Assembly: GCF_014805625.2 (NCBI RefSeq) | Contig: NW_023998540.1 | Span: 273,106-337,105 of the forward strand | DNA: 64,000 nt | Direction of reading: 5' to 3' | Origin: Glossina fuscipes | Taxonomy: Eukaryota; Arthropoda; Insecta; Diptera; Glossinidae | Part shown: piece after piece, positions 14,990 through 25,984 of the stretch | How positions within the stretch are numbered: the first letter of the stretch is position 1 | How the letters are laid out: each line of letters starts with the position of its first letter | The notes under the pieces: model-generated | What the model was told of the DNA's origin: nothing | Databases searched by the model: none | Seen by the model: the letters and a program-made list of their open reading frames with translations, nothing else | Made by a program: the position numbers and the translations under genes

Positions 14990-16230
14990 AAAAAAAATTA
15001 TTTATTTATTTAACAATATCTACTTTCTCTCTCAGAAAATGGGAAAATCGAATGTATGCATCCCACGTGAGGCTTGCAAAAGTAAGTGGCACATACTTGC
15101 CCATGGAGTAAAGGCATATGCCAGAACTTGTTTTCGTTCATAGCTTTATGAACATCTGCACGCAATAATTAGCTGTAATGCGTAGTAGCGCAGTAGTCGG
15201 GTTTTTTGCTGCAACAAAAAAATGCCACCGGACTTTGTCGTTTGCTTGAGCGAATCAATAAAGAATAAGCATGATCGAGAAAACGTAAAAATCATAAAGA
15301 AGAAGGTTTAAACGCTTCTGAAGAAGCCGTTTCGGCTCAACATTGCTTTTTAAAGGCATTTAAGGGTTTGGAAGAAATCCGACAACAAACGAGTGCTGCT
15401 GGGGTTGATTGATAGGCAAATGGAAAATCGAAGAACCAATTCCGATATATAGCTTTTGGGGTAGGAAAGAAAGGATTCTCTGCTTCGAACTCATGTGTTT
15501 TATCTGGTGAAGCATCAAAATACATTGCTACAAGACGCCGCTGCTGGCCGAAACGACCAAAAGGAATCACTATCGAGAGCAAGAATTCGCCTTAAGTCAT
15601 GAATTGCTCGAGAAACGCTCAGAATCACAATTCGTCACAATAAATAAAAGCATTAATCATATTTTCGGACAAGCAAAATTATATTTGAAATGTACAGAAT
15701 ATCTCGAAAAATATGTTGTAATCCAAAGAAAGAAAAACTGAAAGAAAACGTTCTTTGATGCTCGATATGTCGTATTAAGGGTTCTACTTTCTTGAGATAA
15801 AAACCCTTTAAATACAATTTTACTTTAGTTAAAGCCTCTTAGAATCGTTTAGAGGATCTAGAGGAGTCCACATAGTTTTAAGAATAAATAGGATCTTCAT
15901 TAGGAACGAGGTATTTGAGGTAATTTAATCTTAAAAAAAAAAGTCAGCTAAGTTTAAATTAATCATTGAAAGAAGCAAGAAAAAAATGTAATAGATTTTA
16001 ACGTTATTGTTGTTGAAATATAGTAAAGCAAGCCGCATGATAATATATAGGACGTTCTGTTACATATATTTTTCTTTAAAATTAATATTAAGAAAACCAT
16101 AGAACCATAGTATCTTGATGACTGCTGTTGTGTTGGAATTTCATACCGTAATGTCAGCGACGATAGTGATGATGATAATGTTGCTATTCAATCCACCTCT
16201 TTTCTGCAATATGAAACGCTTGTCTGTTTA

Positions 16231-16312
16231 TTCATCTATCCATCCATCCATCCATCCAACCATCCATCCAACCAACCATCCATCCAACCAACCATCCATC
16301 CGTTCATTCATT
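16231..16312 (+). repeat. (CCAT)n/(CCAA)n microsatellite
   Basis: Tetranucleotide CATC repeats with interspersed CCAACCAA units. A short frame through it reads as an SIHP-type repeat and is not a gene. Confidence 0.9.
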
Positions 16313-16441
16313 TAGTCATCTTTGTACTTTATATAGTCTTTAGCATTTGTGTCTGCTTAACTCTTTATAAACCTTTATTATATTCTACTATAAAGTGCGT
16401 GTGTCGGTGTATATACGGTAGAGGGTGGATGCTGCGTTATT

Positions 16442-16464
16442 GTATAGTATAGTATAGTATAGTA
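16442..16464 (+). repeat. (TATAG)n pentanucleotide repeat
   Basis: Four and a half copies of a GTATA-type pentamer. Confidence 0.9.
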
Positions 16465-17814
16465 TTTGCTGTTGACTTTTTATATTGTTTTTCGACTCAT
16501 TATAAAACTTTTATGAGGTCATTTCAGTTGTGATTTATACATTTTGTAAAATTAAAAAAATAAATGCTTGCTTCGCCACTTAACAAAGAAGACTTGCAAT
16601 TACGTAGTGTATACACACATATACTCGTAAACGCCAATATGCATGCAAGCCAGTGCGATAATAATAATGGGAAACCCGGTATGAGAGTGATCGTAGCATA
16701 AGTTAAGGCGCATAAAATAATTAAAACCAAAATAATGAAAATAATAAACCGTTAAATTATTTCATTTCTCATTCTGTACTCTATGCAATAATAACTGTAC
16801 AGTACTTTCCGCTTAAGAGTTTGCTTGCTTGAGTGCGTCTTATAAAGCCTTGAATCCTAGATACATGAACATATCTTTTTTTTATAATTTCGAACACTAT
16901 CATTATTAATAAATAGAATAAAAATTCAATGACAGGATAATCGCTACAGTACAGTACTGAACAAGAAAAATACAAATCTTGTAGTCTTCGACATCTATGG
17001 CGAAGAGTGAGAAATGTAAAGAAACCATGAAGAGAACAATCGTCCCTGAAAAAAATTTCGCTGTTAAAGTTATGCCCTTTTACTGTGAAATTTTTTAGAA
17101 TCTTTCCGCCTATCATTAATAGGACCTGAACGGAAGATTGTCATTCTTAAGTCTGATAAGAGCTTTCCATCTCTGCATCTGCATCTCGTTGATGGTGCTT
17201 CGAATTATTTCCGAATTTACCTAAAATTCAGTTCATTTAAATGGAAACTACTGCTTACACAGTTTGTTTGTCGGTATGTGCATGAAAAATAAACCTCTGT
17301 TATACGAAATTAAAACTTTAATAAACCTGAATGTTGTTGGTAGTTGTGTTGTACATTTATTAACTATCTGCGATGCAATTTTCTTTCTTTCTGTCGTATA
17401 ATATGAAATTGTTTAAATAGGAAAGGATTACACAATGTAAGCAGTTTTCCTTTTTTCTTCCCTTTCTTTTTGTTTTTTCCTGCTAACCGGAAAAATTCTT
17501 TCTTCTTCCTCTTTTCGTCGCCACCCGTTCCGTATTAACGTATAACAAAGCTTTAGCTTTTGTTTTACTGCATTGACCTTAATTTTTGGGTTACATGCAT
17601 TTCGGTTAAGGTATATCATAAGCTAAACGAAAGGCAAAGAACTAAAAAGGAAAAAGAATATTAATAATAATAATAATAATGCATGATTATTAACATATTT
17701 TAAATCTCTATTTACTTTCATGTTACAAAGTATTCCTATCACTGTAAAACGGTGAATGTATAATTATTTTGTGTCTTTCCATAATGTATGTAAAATACAA
17801 AAGCAAGCTTCATA

Positions 17815-18130
17815 GACCCTATAAAGTATACGTATTCTTGATCGGCGTGAAATTCTAAATTGATTTAGCCATGTCTGTCCGTGTGTGTGTGTCTGTATGC
17901 TTTTCTGAGGCACTCTCCTGATCGCAAAAATGAAGATATCAACTTCAAATTTGGTAGAAACATTGGAAATTTTTGCATGCAGGTTCGTATTGAAAGTGGG
18001 CCAAATTGGACGCAGCAGAAGCCCGCAGTGGAACATAACCTGAAAGCAACGCCGTTTTTCTTAGCAAAAATTTGTGGGTTTTTGTTCGTTACCCAGAAAT
18101 CATAAAAGTTAAAAGGGTGCGGTTGTCCTT
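17815..18130 (+). repeat. dispersed repeat, type A copy (5' half)
   Basis: It begins CCCTATAAAGTATACGTATT, then GAAATTCTAAATTGATTTAGC, CATGTCTGTCCG, a GT run and ATGAAGATATCAAC. It then reads through GTGGGCCAAATTGGACGCAG to TTTTTGTTCGTTAC. The first blocks match, in reverse complement, the copy in lmd intron 1 at 45.7-45.86 kb. Confidence 0.7.
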
Positions 18131-18649
18131 ATTTACTTCACGTTGAGGTCTTATGGTTATTTATCATAACGCAAACATGACGAATGTTTGAAAATACTTT
18201 GCACATTCCTCAAATGAATATATTGTGGGGGCTACTTCTGCCCAAAACTGGTGCTGGTGTAGTTCAGCGCCAGGCTTTGTTTCACAAGAAATTTCTTTGT
18301 TTATCTTGGGTTTTCTACGTTTCAGTTCTACTGTTGATCATCGCTGCAGCAAAATAAAATTCTTTCAGTTTTCTTTTGCTTTTATAAAAACTTCTTTAAA
18401 GCAGACTGAATGGCTTTATTTTCTCAATTTAAATTTATATAAGATTTTTGTATTTCTTTAAAATATTTTCTCTTAAAAAATATATTTCAGTGCTTCTTCT
18501 TTGACAGTTAGAATTTTCCCTTTTTTCTATTTCAAATATAAGTTCACTTTTCTTAATCTAAAGACCTAGCACGACCATCATTGTAACCGCCTCAAACAAG
18601 CCCAAAAAGTCCTTTCTTTCACTCACCCCACGACCAACTGACTTTCTCG

Positions 18650-18900
18650 AACTTACTCTAGCACCAACAAACTTAACTAAACTTCGATTTTTTTCTCTTT
18701 ACTCTAATCTCACTTAGCTTTATCTTAATTATGTCTAACTTACACTAGCACTGACAAACTTGACTAAACCTCGGCTTAAGCTAATTAATTTCTCTTTACT
18801 TTAATTGCTCGCTCTTTACTTAATCCCAATTCTCTTAGCCTAACTTACTCTAGCACTGCCTCTCCGATTTTTTCTTAATAGCACTAGCGACGTGGGTATC
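18650..18900 (+). repeat. degenerate minisatellite, about 87-105-bp unit, three copies
   Basis: The start of the unit, AACTTACTCTAGCACCAACA, recurs in altered form at 18737 (AACTTACACTAGCACTGACA) and at 18842 (AACTTACTCTAGCACTGCCT). TCTCTTTACT and CTTAGC recur within each unit. Confidence 0.75.
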
Positions 18901-18939
18901 AAATAAAAAACTTGTAGAGTAGAATGCGAAAAGCATCGT

Positions 18940-19280
18940 GGTGGGTATACAAGATTCGCCCACAGTTTTTTTTTCATTATTAATAAACTATAGCATATAA
19001 ATCAACAATTTGGAAGTGCGTCCTATAAGTGAATGCACAACAAAACTATGCAACAAAAACTGAGAACCCCTTTGCCTTCAGTCTTTGCTACTCGTTTCAC
19101 TTAAACTACAATAGATGCACGATATAAAATTCAACAAAACTATTCTACGAAAATAAAAAAATTGTCCACTCCCAACCGATATTAATTCATTGCCTTTTTT
19201 TTTTGGTCTTTTAAGGTAACGGTGACGGGTATAAACGATTAAGTCATCACTGAATTTAATTTTCTTACTTGTTCATAGTT
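18940..19280 (+). repeat. dispersed repeat, type A copy (3' half)
   Basis: It shares ATGCAACAAAAACTGAGAAC and the later CAACCGATATTAAT, GGTAACGGTGACGGGTATAA and TTTTCTTACTTGTT with the other type A copies. It may be the 3' half belonging to the copy at 17.8 kb, separated from it by the minisatellite at 18.65-18.9 kb. Confidence 0.65.
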
Positions 19281-19417
19281 GGCAATTGAGTTTAAATTAA
19301 CGATACAAGTATGAAAAAGCGAGCGTTTCGTTCAAGAGTAAGAAAGCGAAAGAAAACCTAAACATGACGTTCTTAATTCGTAAACCGTTTTCAGACATCA
19401 ATTTGTCGAAGACCCCT

Positions 19418-19545
19418 TGCCCTTACGTTTTTGGCAGAAAACGAGCATTCATTTATTTCGATTTAGGACGATGTTATTTATGCCCTTACGTTTTTGGCAA
19501 AAAACCAAAGATTCCATTTCTTCCGATTTAGGGCGATGTCCTTCT
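19418..19545 (+). repeat. tandem duplication, 63-bp unit, two copies
   Basis: TGCCCTTACGTTTTTGGCA starts at 19418 and again at 19481. Both are followed by GATTTAGG-CGATGT, so the whole 63-base unit is duplicated with modest divergence. A short open frame repeats MPLRFWQKT, which reflects the duplication and not a gene. Confidence 0.85.
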
Positions 19546-20929
19546 CTTTCTTTATGTGTTTGCCCATCAAATACCAAAAATTATGACTCGGTTGTCAAGA
19601 AGAAGACCAATTTAATTTAATTTTTTATGTTTTACTTCTATTGAGAATACTTCTAGGAAACGGGGATTCGGAAAAGCACGTTCTCCTCAGTGCCGCAATA
19701 AAATCATAAGTCAAATCAATATTCTTTACCAATTCGAAAAGTTGTTAACGTGTAAAAGAAAATAAATATTATATGGAAGTGGGTGAACAAATGTTTCTTT
19801 TCTCCCCTTCTTTTTTGCTGCCAGCAATCTTCACAATTTGGTTTAAGGTTAATGGAATTTTCTCTTCTGCTTAGCATTCTTACAATTTTTTTTCCCAATA
19901 TTAGCATTTAGTTCAACTATTATTATTTTAAAAAATATCGCTTTTTAATTGGTCTGAATATATCTAAATTTTAGCTTTTACTATATGCTTGTCAAACCCA
20001 ATTAATTTTGTATAATTATAACAATTAAGCATTTATTGAAATCTATGGACGTTTTAACTAAATGTACGTAAATTGGTGTACGCGTGTTAGTGTATCAGCT
20101 GAAAATAGGAAATCATGTATGCGTGTACACTAAAAATGATACATAATTTGTAACTAAATTTCATTAGTTTGCTACAATTACACGATCCTATGGACATATG
20201 TACATGTGTCGATGCGCTTCTTGTGTTGCGCTACACAAATAAACTTGTAACAAATCGTAGGTGAAAAAGAGAAACTAGAACTAACACCGACACGCACACA
20301 CATACGCATACGTACATAGAGTTATGCATATTTATTTATGTGCTTATTTATGTGCTTATATATATATATATATATATAGAATGAGTATAATTGAATTTAA
20401 TGATATAAATTATCAAAATGTTTGAAATTAGTTTGCGTCACTTAATAAATGGCTAAAATAGCTGTTTAATCAAATGAATGGCTAACGAACTGAATATGTT
20501 TAACGAATATAATTAAGTTTATGTGATTTAAATTTTATACGATATGCATGTGTAAACATTGAGTACATACTACATACATTAGTTATGTGATAGATAAAAC
20601 TAATTATTAATTATCTATAAACTTATACCTTATATCAGCTAATGATATAGGGCCCACGTTAACGTTTTTTTCCATCTTATCTACTCGAGTATAACGTAAA
20701 CGAAAATGAATAAGAAAACTTATCCGTATATGAAAATAGAAGCAACATTTACAGACATTAATGCGAAACCAATCGCTCAACTATCTCAGGAACCAAGTTA
20801 ATACAAAGAAAAAAAAGGAAATCCGACCTTCTTTTTTGGGGGGCGTGCACAGATTCAGTCGAGGCATTTCATCCGTCCATCATTAGTAACTACTAGTGGT
20901 CGATGAATCAAAGTGCAATGAGTTTAAAG

Positions 20930-21450
20930 TATTGTCCAACACCAGTCACTGTTTCTGTTGTCTTTTAGATAGAACAAGAATTTCATTTTTGCAGCCCAAG
21001 TAGTAGTCTGAGCTTACTCACAAAAAGGACCGATCAGTCATCGAGATAATAATCATAAGAACGGAATTTCTACTTGAGCAGGCATTGATTGACAACAATG
21101 TGATTGAGAAACGTCAAAGTGCAAATGCAGTGGCAACCGACTTTTGGCATTTGCGGGCAAACATAAACATAGTGAACAATTTGATGATCATTACTTCCGG
21201 CATACCGCCTTGTTCTACGGCTTAATTGTTCCAATTGTTGCTGATAGCGTTTTCTAGGACTGTTTTCCTTTGTTGGTTCAAACAACTCATACTGTACTGC
21301 ATCCTGTTGGCAACCCAAATGCGGACGCCGTGAACATACAGCTCTATTATCGATGCCAATGGTTCACCAAGTTTGCTGAGCATCATGACTACTCAGGCTA
21401 TTATTGCGTATCTATTATGCATTATTGTTCAAATGGAAAAAGTTACGTAT
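20930..21450 (-). pseudogene. dead mariner transposase remnant, mellifera-like
   Basis: The minus strand gives a shuffled-frame match to the central and C-terminal parts of a mariner transposase. A patch SKLGEPLASIIELYVHG resembles the GQPALPTPKAGLHG block. It is followed by a decayed KKVLLCIWWD block, then QYELFEPTKENSPRKRYQQQ (normally YYELLKPG...YQQQL) near 21220-21290. A weak match to the final RW-KVLDN-G-YF segment lies near 20950. Frameshifts and stops are present throughout and no DDN catalytic motif is visible. The pattern differs from the copy at 51.7 kb, so this is a separate insertion of another subfamily. The outer limits are approximate and no terminal inverted repeats were seen. 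Confidence 0.75.
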
Positions 21451-21549
21451 TCTAAGCATAAACGTTGAGTTTTGTGAAACTCCCAAAAGTCGCGCCTACA
21501 CACTGAAACGGGAAAACTTATACTGTGAAAAGCAAAAACCAGTACCTTC

Positions 21550-21790
21550 ACTCACAGTTATACTCAGAACGCTGCAGTACAGACTTGGCAGAACCATTGG
21601 AAGTTCTTACAAGCAAGTTGGTTTTGAAAATGGGCCAAACCCCTCGAAGGATATGTCTACAGTGCTATATAAACTGAGAACACCTCTATTTCTCTAAAGG
21701 AATAACAAATTTCTTTTTGTTCATTATTCATAAACTAAAAAATTGACCACGCCTACCCAATATTACAGAGTATTACATTTTTTTTCAATA
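21550..21790 (+). repeat. dispersed repeat, type A copy (partial)
   Basis: It has the blocks AAAATGGGCCAAACCCCTCG, ATAAACTGAGAACACCTCTA, TTCATTATTCATAAACTAAA and GACCACGCCTACCCAATATT in the type A order. The terminal hairpin part is missing. Confidence 0.65.
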
Positions 21791-21809
21791 TCTTCATAAA
21801 GCATAGGAG

Positions 21810-22236
21810 TAAGCTTGGAAAGGTCCTCGAAATATATAAATTCTGCCCACCTTCAAATTTGGAATACATCTAAGCAAGTCCGTTCATTCATCTGTCCATC
21901 TGTCTGTCTGCGCACCTGTGTAGTAAATGAGGTAAAGGTTCTCCATAAATTCAAAGGCATCGCTTACAAGCTTGCAAAAGAGATGGAAAACGATGCAAAC
22001 TTCTCGGTTTACAACGCCCACACGTCTATGCAACAAAAACTGCGAACAATTTTGTTTTCCGTGTTTTTTGCTTGTTCCTCATAAGGCGTAAATTTTCACT
22101 TTTATATTAAAAATAGAAAAAATCAACTGCATCCGCCCAATACTATACAGTATGAAAATTTAGTTTTTATCATGATTTCTAGAATCACGATAAAGGGTAT
22201 AAAAAATTCGTTGGCGGCAGATTACAATTTTCTTAC
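21810..22236 (+). repeat. dispersed repeat, type A copy, nearly complete
   Basis: It contains a CTGTCCATCTGTCTGTCTG run, the block CCCACACGTCTATGCAACAA, CATCCGCCCAATACTA and AAGGGTATAAAAAATTCG. It ends CAATTTTCTTACTTATT. It lies directly behind another partial copy in the same orientation. Confidence 0.7.
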
Positions 22237-23639
22237 TTATTATCATTATTACAAGTTAAAAGCGATAGAAATCCGGTTACTAAAAAAATGAGGCGCCGTG
22301 CAATATGGAAACAAGGAAAGTGTTCTGATGCATAACAATTGTGGTAAGTTTTTATATCATTAATGTAAAATGTAATCATGAGTAAATAAAGGCCGTTTTT
22401 ACGATGATTATTTTGATGGACGTACGTCAAGTTTGTCTTGATAAAAGTTCTCCGATATTGTTCCAGAAAATAAGAATATTAATTAATCTATTAATTTAGG
22501 TTGCGATGACATAATTGAAAAAGCGTAAACGAATTGAAACTTGAAGAGAAGCAAACGGTTTACTAATACTTACACAAATAATACGTTAAACTAACCGCAC
22601 AGTTTTCAACAACATCATTACTCAAAGGAGATGATTTGAACTAAGTTGAAATATGTCAACTTGTCTGCCAGATATAAAAATCAAATAGAAATTGACATTG
22701 TCAGAAGAAACATTGACGACAACAACAGCAACGACAAAAATACTATATATTTCGAAAAACACTCGAGGGCTCCGCATACATTACATGTTGAAAATGTAAA
22801 CTAAATAAAGCAAAACGCCTCAAACACCGAATGCTAATATAGATGAAGTTCGAACAACTCTAGCGTTGCTTACGACATTTAGTAAAAGTTCATATATACA
22901 TGAAAATGACGCGTCGTCTAAGTCACACAATGTCAAATGCCGATCAGATTACACAAGTCAAATAAAAATATAAGCAACAATTGATGTCTGTAAAGAGACT
23001 AAGAAATTGAAAATCCCCAAAAAATAAACAGCCAATCAAAAACGTTATCTAGCGTGTTGCTCTTTTATAATTTCACATCCCTCAAGTGATTTCGTGATTA
23101 AGTTTTAATGAATGATTGCAGTAGATTTGAATTTTAACCATTAGTACGAAATGGTGTTCTGTACTAAACCGCCTCGACGAATTGCAACCTGTTTGGTTTC
23201 CAACCTGTAAAGTTTCCGAGGTGGACGTCGGACGTTTTTCACTGCCTTGAAGTAGATATTCTCTAATTTGTGTGAGGTTTAAGCATTTCATGTGCTCAAA
23301 TTTCTATATCGTCTTATATCAGCGTCCAGGTAAAAAGACTTAGAGGGCTTATCTATACCTGAGATATACTGAACAAACTTCACTTCGTCTAGCTATCTAT
23401 CGTTCATCTTGAATTATTTTAAAGTGTTTCAGGATAAAATTTTCGGTCATACGGCCTCAAAAAGCCACCTCGAGTCCCCATAGGGTTCATACGAACAATA
23501 GTAGAATTTAAAAAAAATTTCTATCGTTTCAATAAACAAAAAAGGTATATGTAGTCGAGGCCTTGAACCCTTCTTCACCGGTCGCAGCCGTTGTCCGGGG
23601 ATCACTACAAGGAGGTGAGGGTTTCAGCAAGTCTATGCT

Positions 23640-24420
23640 CTCCTAAAGCATAGGTTATCACCCCGAAGCTTTTGATTTTATTCGCAACTATCGGTTATTA
23701 AAAAAGCTTAAACCGTACCTTAGTGTCTGCCAGTATCCTGTCAAGTTAATGAAGTCGTATCAGTACCTACAAGTTACGAACTTTTTGTTTACTCTCAGAG
23801 AAATCTCCTCTCAAGCTTCAATATTAGAGCCAATTTTGTTTAGTTCTTTTAACAATGGATTTTGACAACCTTTTACCATAATACAAATATTCACCTAAAA
23901 TGCATGCTGATGACACGCAAATATATTTTTCATGGCTGCTGTGCCTTTTCGAGGACCTTGTCGAACGACTAAGTGATGACCTATGCAATATTGTTCTTTG
24001 TTTTGACAAGTTCTGACGCTGAATTTGTGAGTGTTGTGTTCAATCGTGGTATTAATTATATAACTTTGAAGACACATAACATTTCAAAAAAGGTATGACT
24101 GTCATCTAGTAAAACTAAATTGAATATAGCCTCTCTAAATGCTATATAGCCTCTCTCATATCTTGCATAGCTAACCTGTATGGCAATCTTGATTATACCT
24201 CAACAAATAAATTGCGGCTTGCCACATAACTAAGTACGTGTATATAGAGTTGGTTGAGAGCTAAAAGAACTATCAATCTGTTTTCATAAGAAGACAGATG
24301 CTCCATATCTTCAATACTATTTTTTATTAATGCTATAAAGTTATAGAATACCTTACCTAATAAGGTAAATTCGATTGTAAATAAGTATTGCTTCAAGCGG
24401 AAGGCAACTATGATTTTTTG
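23640..24420 (+). pseudogene. non-LTR retrotransposon reverse transcriptase remnant
   Basis: The plus strand carries reverse transcriptase blocks in the right order but in broken frames. PEAFDFIRNYRLLKKL at 23662-23709 matches the usual SKAFDSINHRLLLKKL. VKLMKSYQYL comes next, then SQASILEPILFSSFNNGF, the position of GVPQGSVLGPLLFxLFINDF. MHADDTQIYFS at 23900-23932 corresponds to the YADD active-site box, with the two Asp kept. Downstream, YGNLDYTSTNKLRLAT and later patches match the region after the RT domain. The Gly residues of the GVPQGS box are gone and stops interrupt the frame, so the copy is dead. It belongs to the Jockey/CR1-like group by appearance. No 5' end or ORF1 is visible. Confidence 0.8.
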
Positions 24421-25299
24421 TTCTAACCATGATAGACTGTTTCTTTTCTGCCTGTTCTCCCAATGCGCGCAGTTGCTATTGGATGTATATATATGTTAAG
24501 TTTCTAAGCTATATGAGGATTTCTGATCAGTGACAATGTTAAAACATCTTTCTACGTGATTGAACGGCAAGTCACCTATAGTCTTACTAAATCAGCCGTT
24601 TACTAAGTTATATAATCTCTGAAAAATACAGGAATAAGCATATTGTGGCTCTTCAGATATTCAATGATTTTCGATTATCATAATTCCAATTTTGTCTTTC
24701 TATTTAGCTATTATTTCCATATAAGTTATGAAAATTTAACTTTAACAGGACCAAGAAGTATGTTGTGCATAGAAACGTAATTATTGGGCAAAACAAAACT
24801 AAATTTAAATTAAAAAACCCACAAAAAAATTCTAAACATCTGCAAGTGAAATTTATCCGCTATGCCAACAATCTTTTGTTGTTCCCTATTCGCCCCTAGC
24901 TGTGATGTTCAAAAAGAAGTGAGAAATGAGAAAGAAAGAAAATTGGGAGATATTGGCCGGAGCCTAGTGGATGTGTGCCGAAACCAACCCAACTATCGAC
25001 TGCGTACTCTGTATAACTAAGGTTAGAACCCACAAACACCGGCATAGTAGCCGAGAATCCTACCTACTCGGCTACCCTTGCAGATTAATTAATCTATTCA
25101 GGAAAACTTGGATACATCCTTTTTTTTTTTGGTCGTACCGAAAGTCCCTAATAGACAGCTTAAACAAAAAAAAAAAAAGAAAGTTTCTTTTACTCATTAT
25201 CTTAAACGATTTCTTTATTAAAATGAAACCATCAACGAAACCATTTTTATAGTGACTTTTTATGTAAGTAAAATTTTAAAATTTTTTCGATTTTTTACT

Positions 25300-25980
25300 G
25301 GTTGCTTTTACATAGGTTGCTTCTGCTGTGCTTACCGTCTCTTGAGAAACGTACGTTTGTTCCTGGCGTTTACTTTGTAATCAAAATAATAAATGGTGCT
25401 ATTGACTCGACTTTATTACTTGGTGAAATAAGCTTTAATGTCCCTAACCGCTTCTCTTGGCACTTTATCTTGGCTAAGCCTAGTCAGTGTAAATATTATT
25501 ATGAGCTGTTTAATCCTCTCAGGGTAGTTTGCAAGAACCTAAATGACGTCCATCACTTATTCTCGTTATCGGACTCTTTAAAGTCCATAAAAGCAACATT
25601 GCTTAATACGCACGATTTACCTATGTCTTATTTAAACTAGCTTTTATCCTTAAAAAGTCGTTACGATTGGAAAATGAATTGTTGTTAAGTATTATCGGTT
25701 GCCAGGCTTATGCATGTTTGCGATGGCTTAGGGGTTCATTTGCAATTTGGTCCTGTACCGGTTGTAAGTGTGGCTCTATGCTGGTTGTGTACATGCTTTC
25801 TTTTCTTTTTTTTTTCTTTCTTTTCCTTCTTATTTGTTTTATTGTACTTATACTAAGTTTTATTATTAATTTAATATAAGTTTTGCTTCAAGTGCCAATT
25901 GAACTCGACTGTTATTTGTTTAGTTGAGTTTCATGTATAAGTAGAATTACAATAAATAAATAAATAAATAAATAAATATA
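25300..25980 (+). pseudogene. 3' end of a non-LTR retrotransposon with (AAAT)n tail
   Basis: An open stretch to 25640 encodes a typical C-terminal segment of a Jockey/CR1-type polyprotein: LEKRTFVPGVYFVIKIINGA, then LLGEISFNVPNRFS, then NPLRVVCKNLN and FSLSDSLKSIK. A roughly 300-base non-coding tail follows and ends in (AAAT)n at 25951-25979, the kind of 3' end these elements use. It is 5' truncated. It could be the displaced end of the copy at 23.6-24.4 kb or a second, separate insertion. The two differ in preservation, the coding part here being open for over 110 codons, which suggests a younger independent copy. Confidence 0.75.
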
Positions 25981-25984
25981 CTTT

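Larger units (their letters stand above)
14990..17810. other. non-coding DNA
   Basis: No supported gene. An 81-codon open frame on the minus strand (15337-15582) has no recognised domain. CCAT and TATAG simple repeats lie near 16.2-16.5 kb and an AAT run at 17661-17680. Confidence 0.5.

Noticed and set aside
15337..15582. 81-codon minus-strand frame behind the mariner-end-like motif, as a transposase
   Set aside because: None of the mariner or other transposase motifs I know could be read in any frame of 15140-15620.
21070..21318. An 82-codon minus-strand open frame as a host gene
   Set aside because: YELFEP and RYQQQLEQL are mariner transposase words, and the adjacent blocks continue in other frames.
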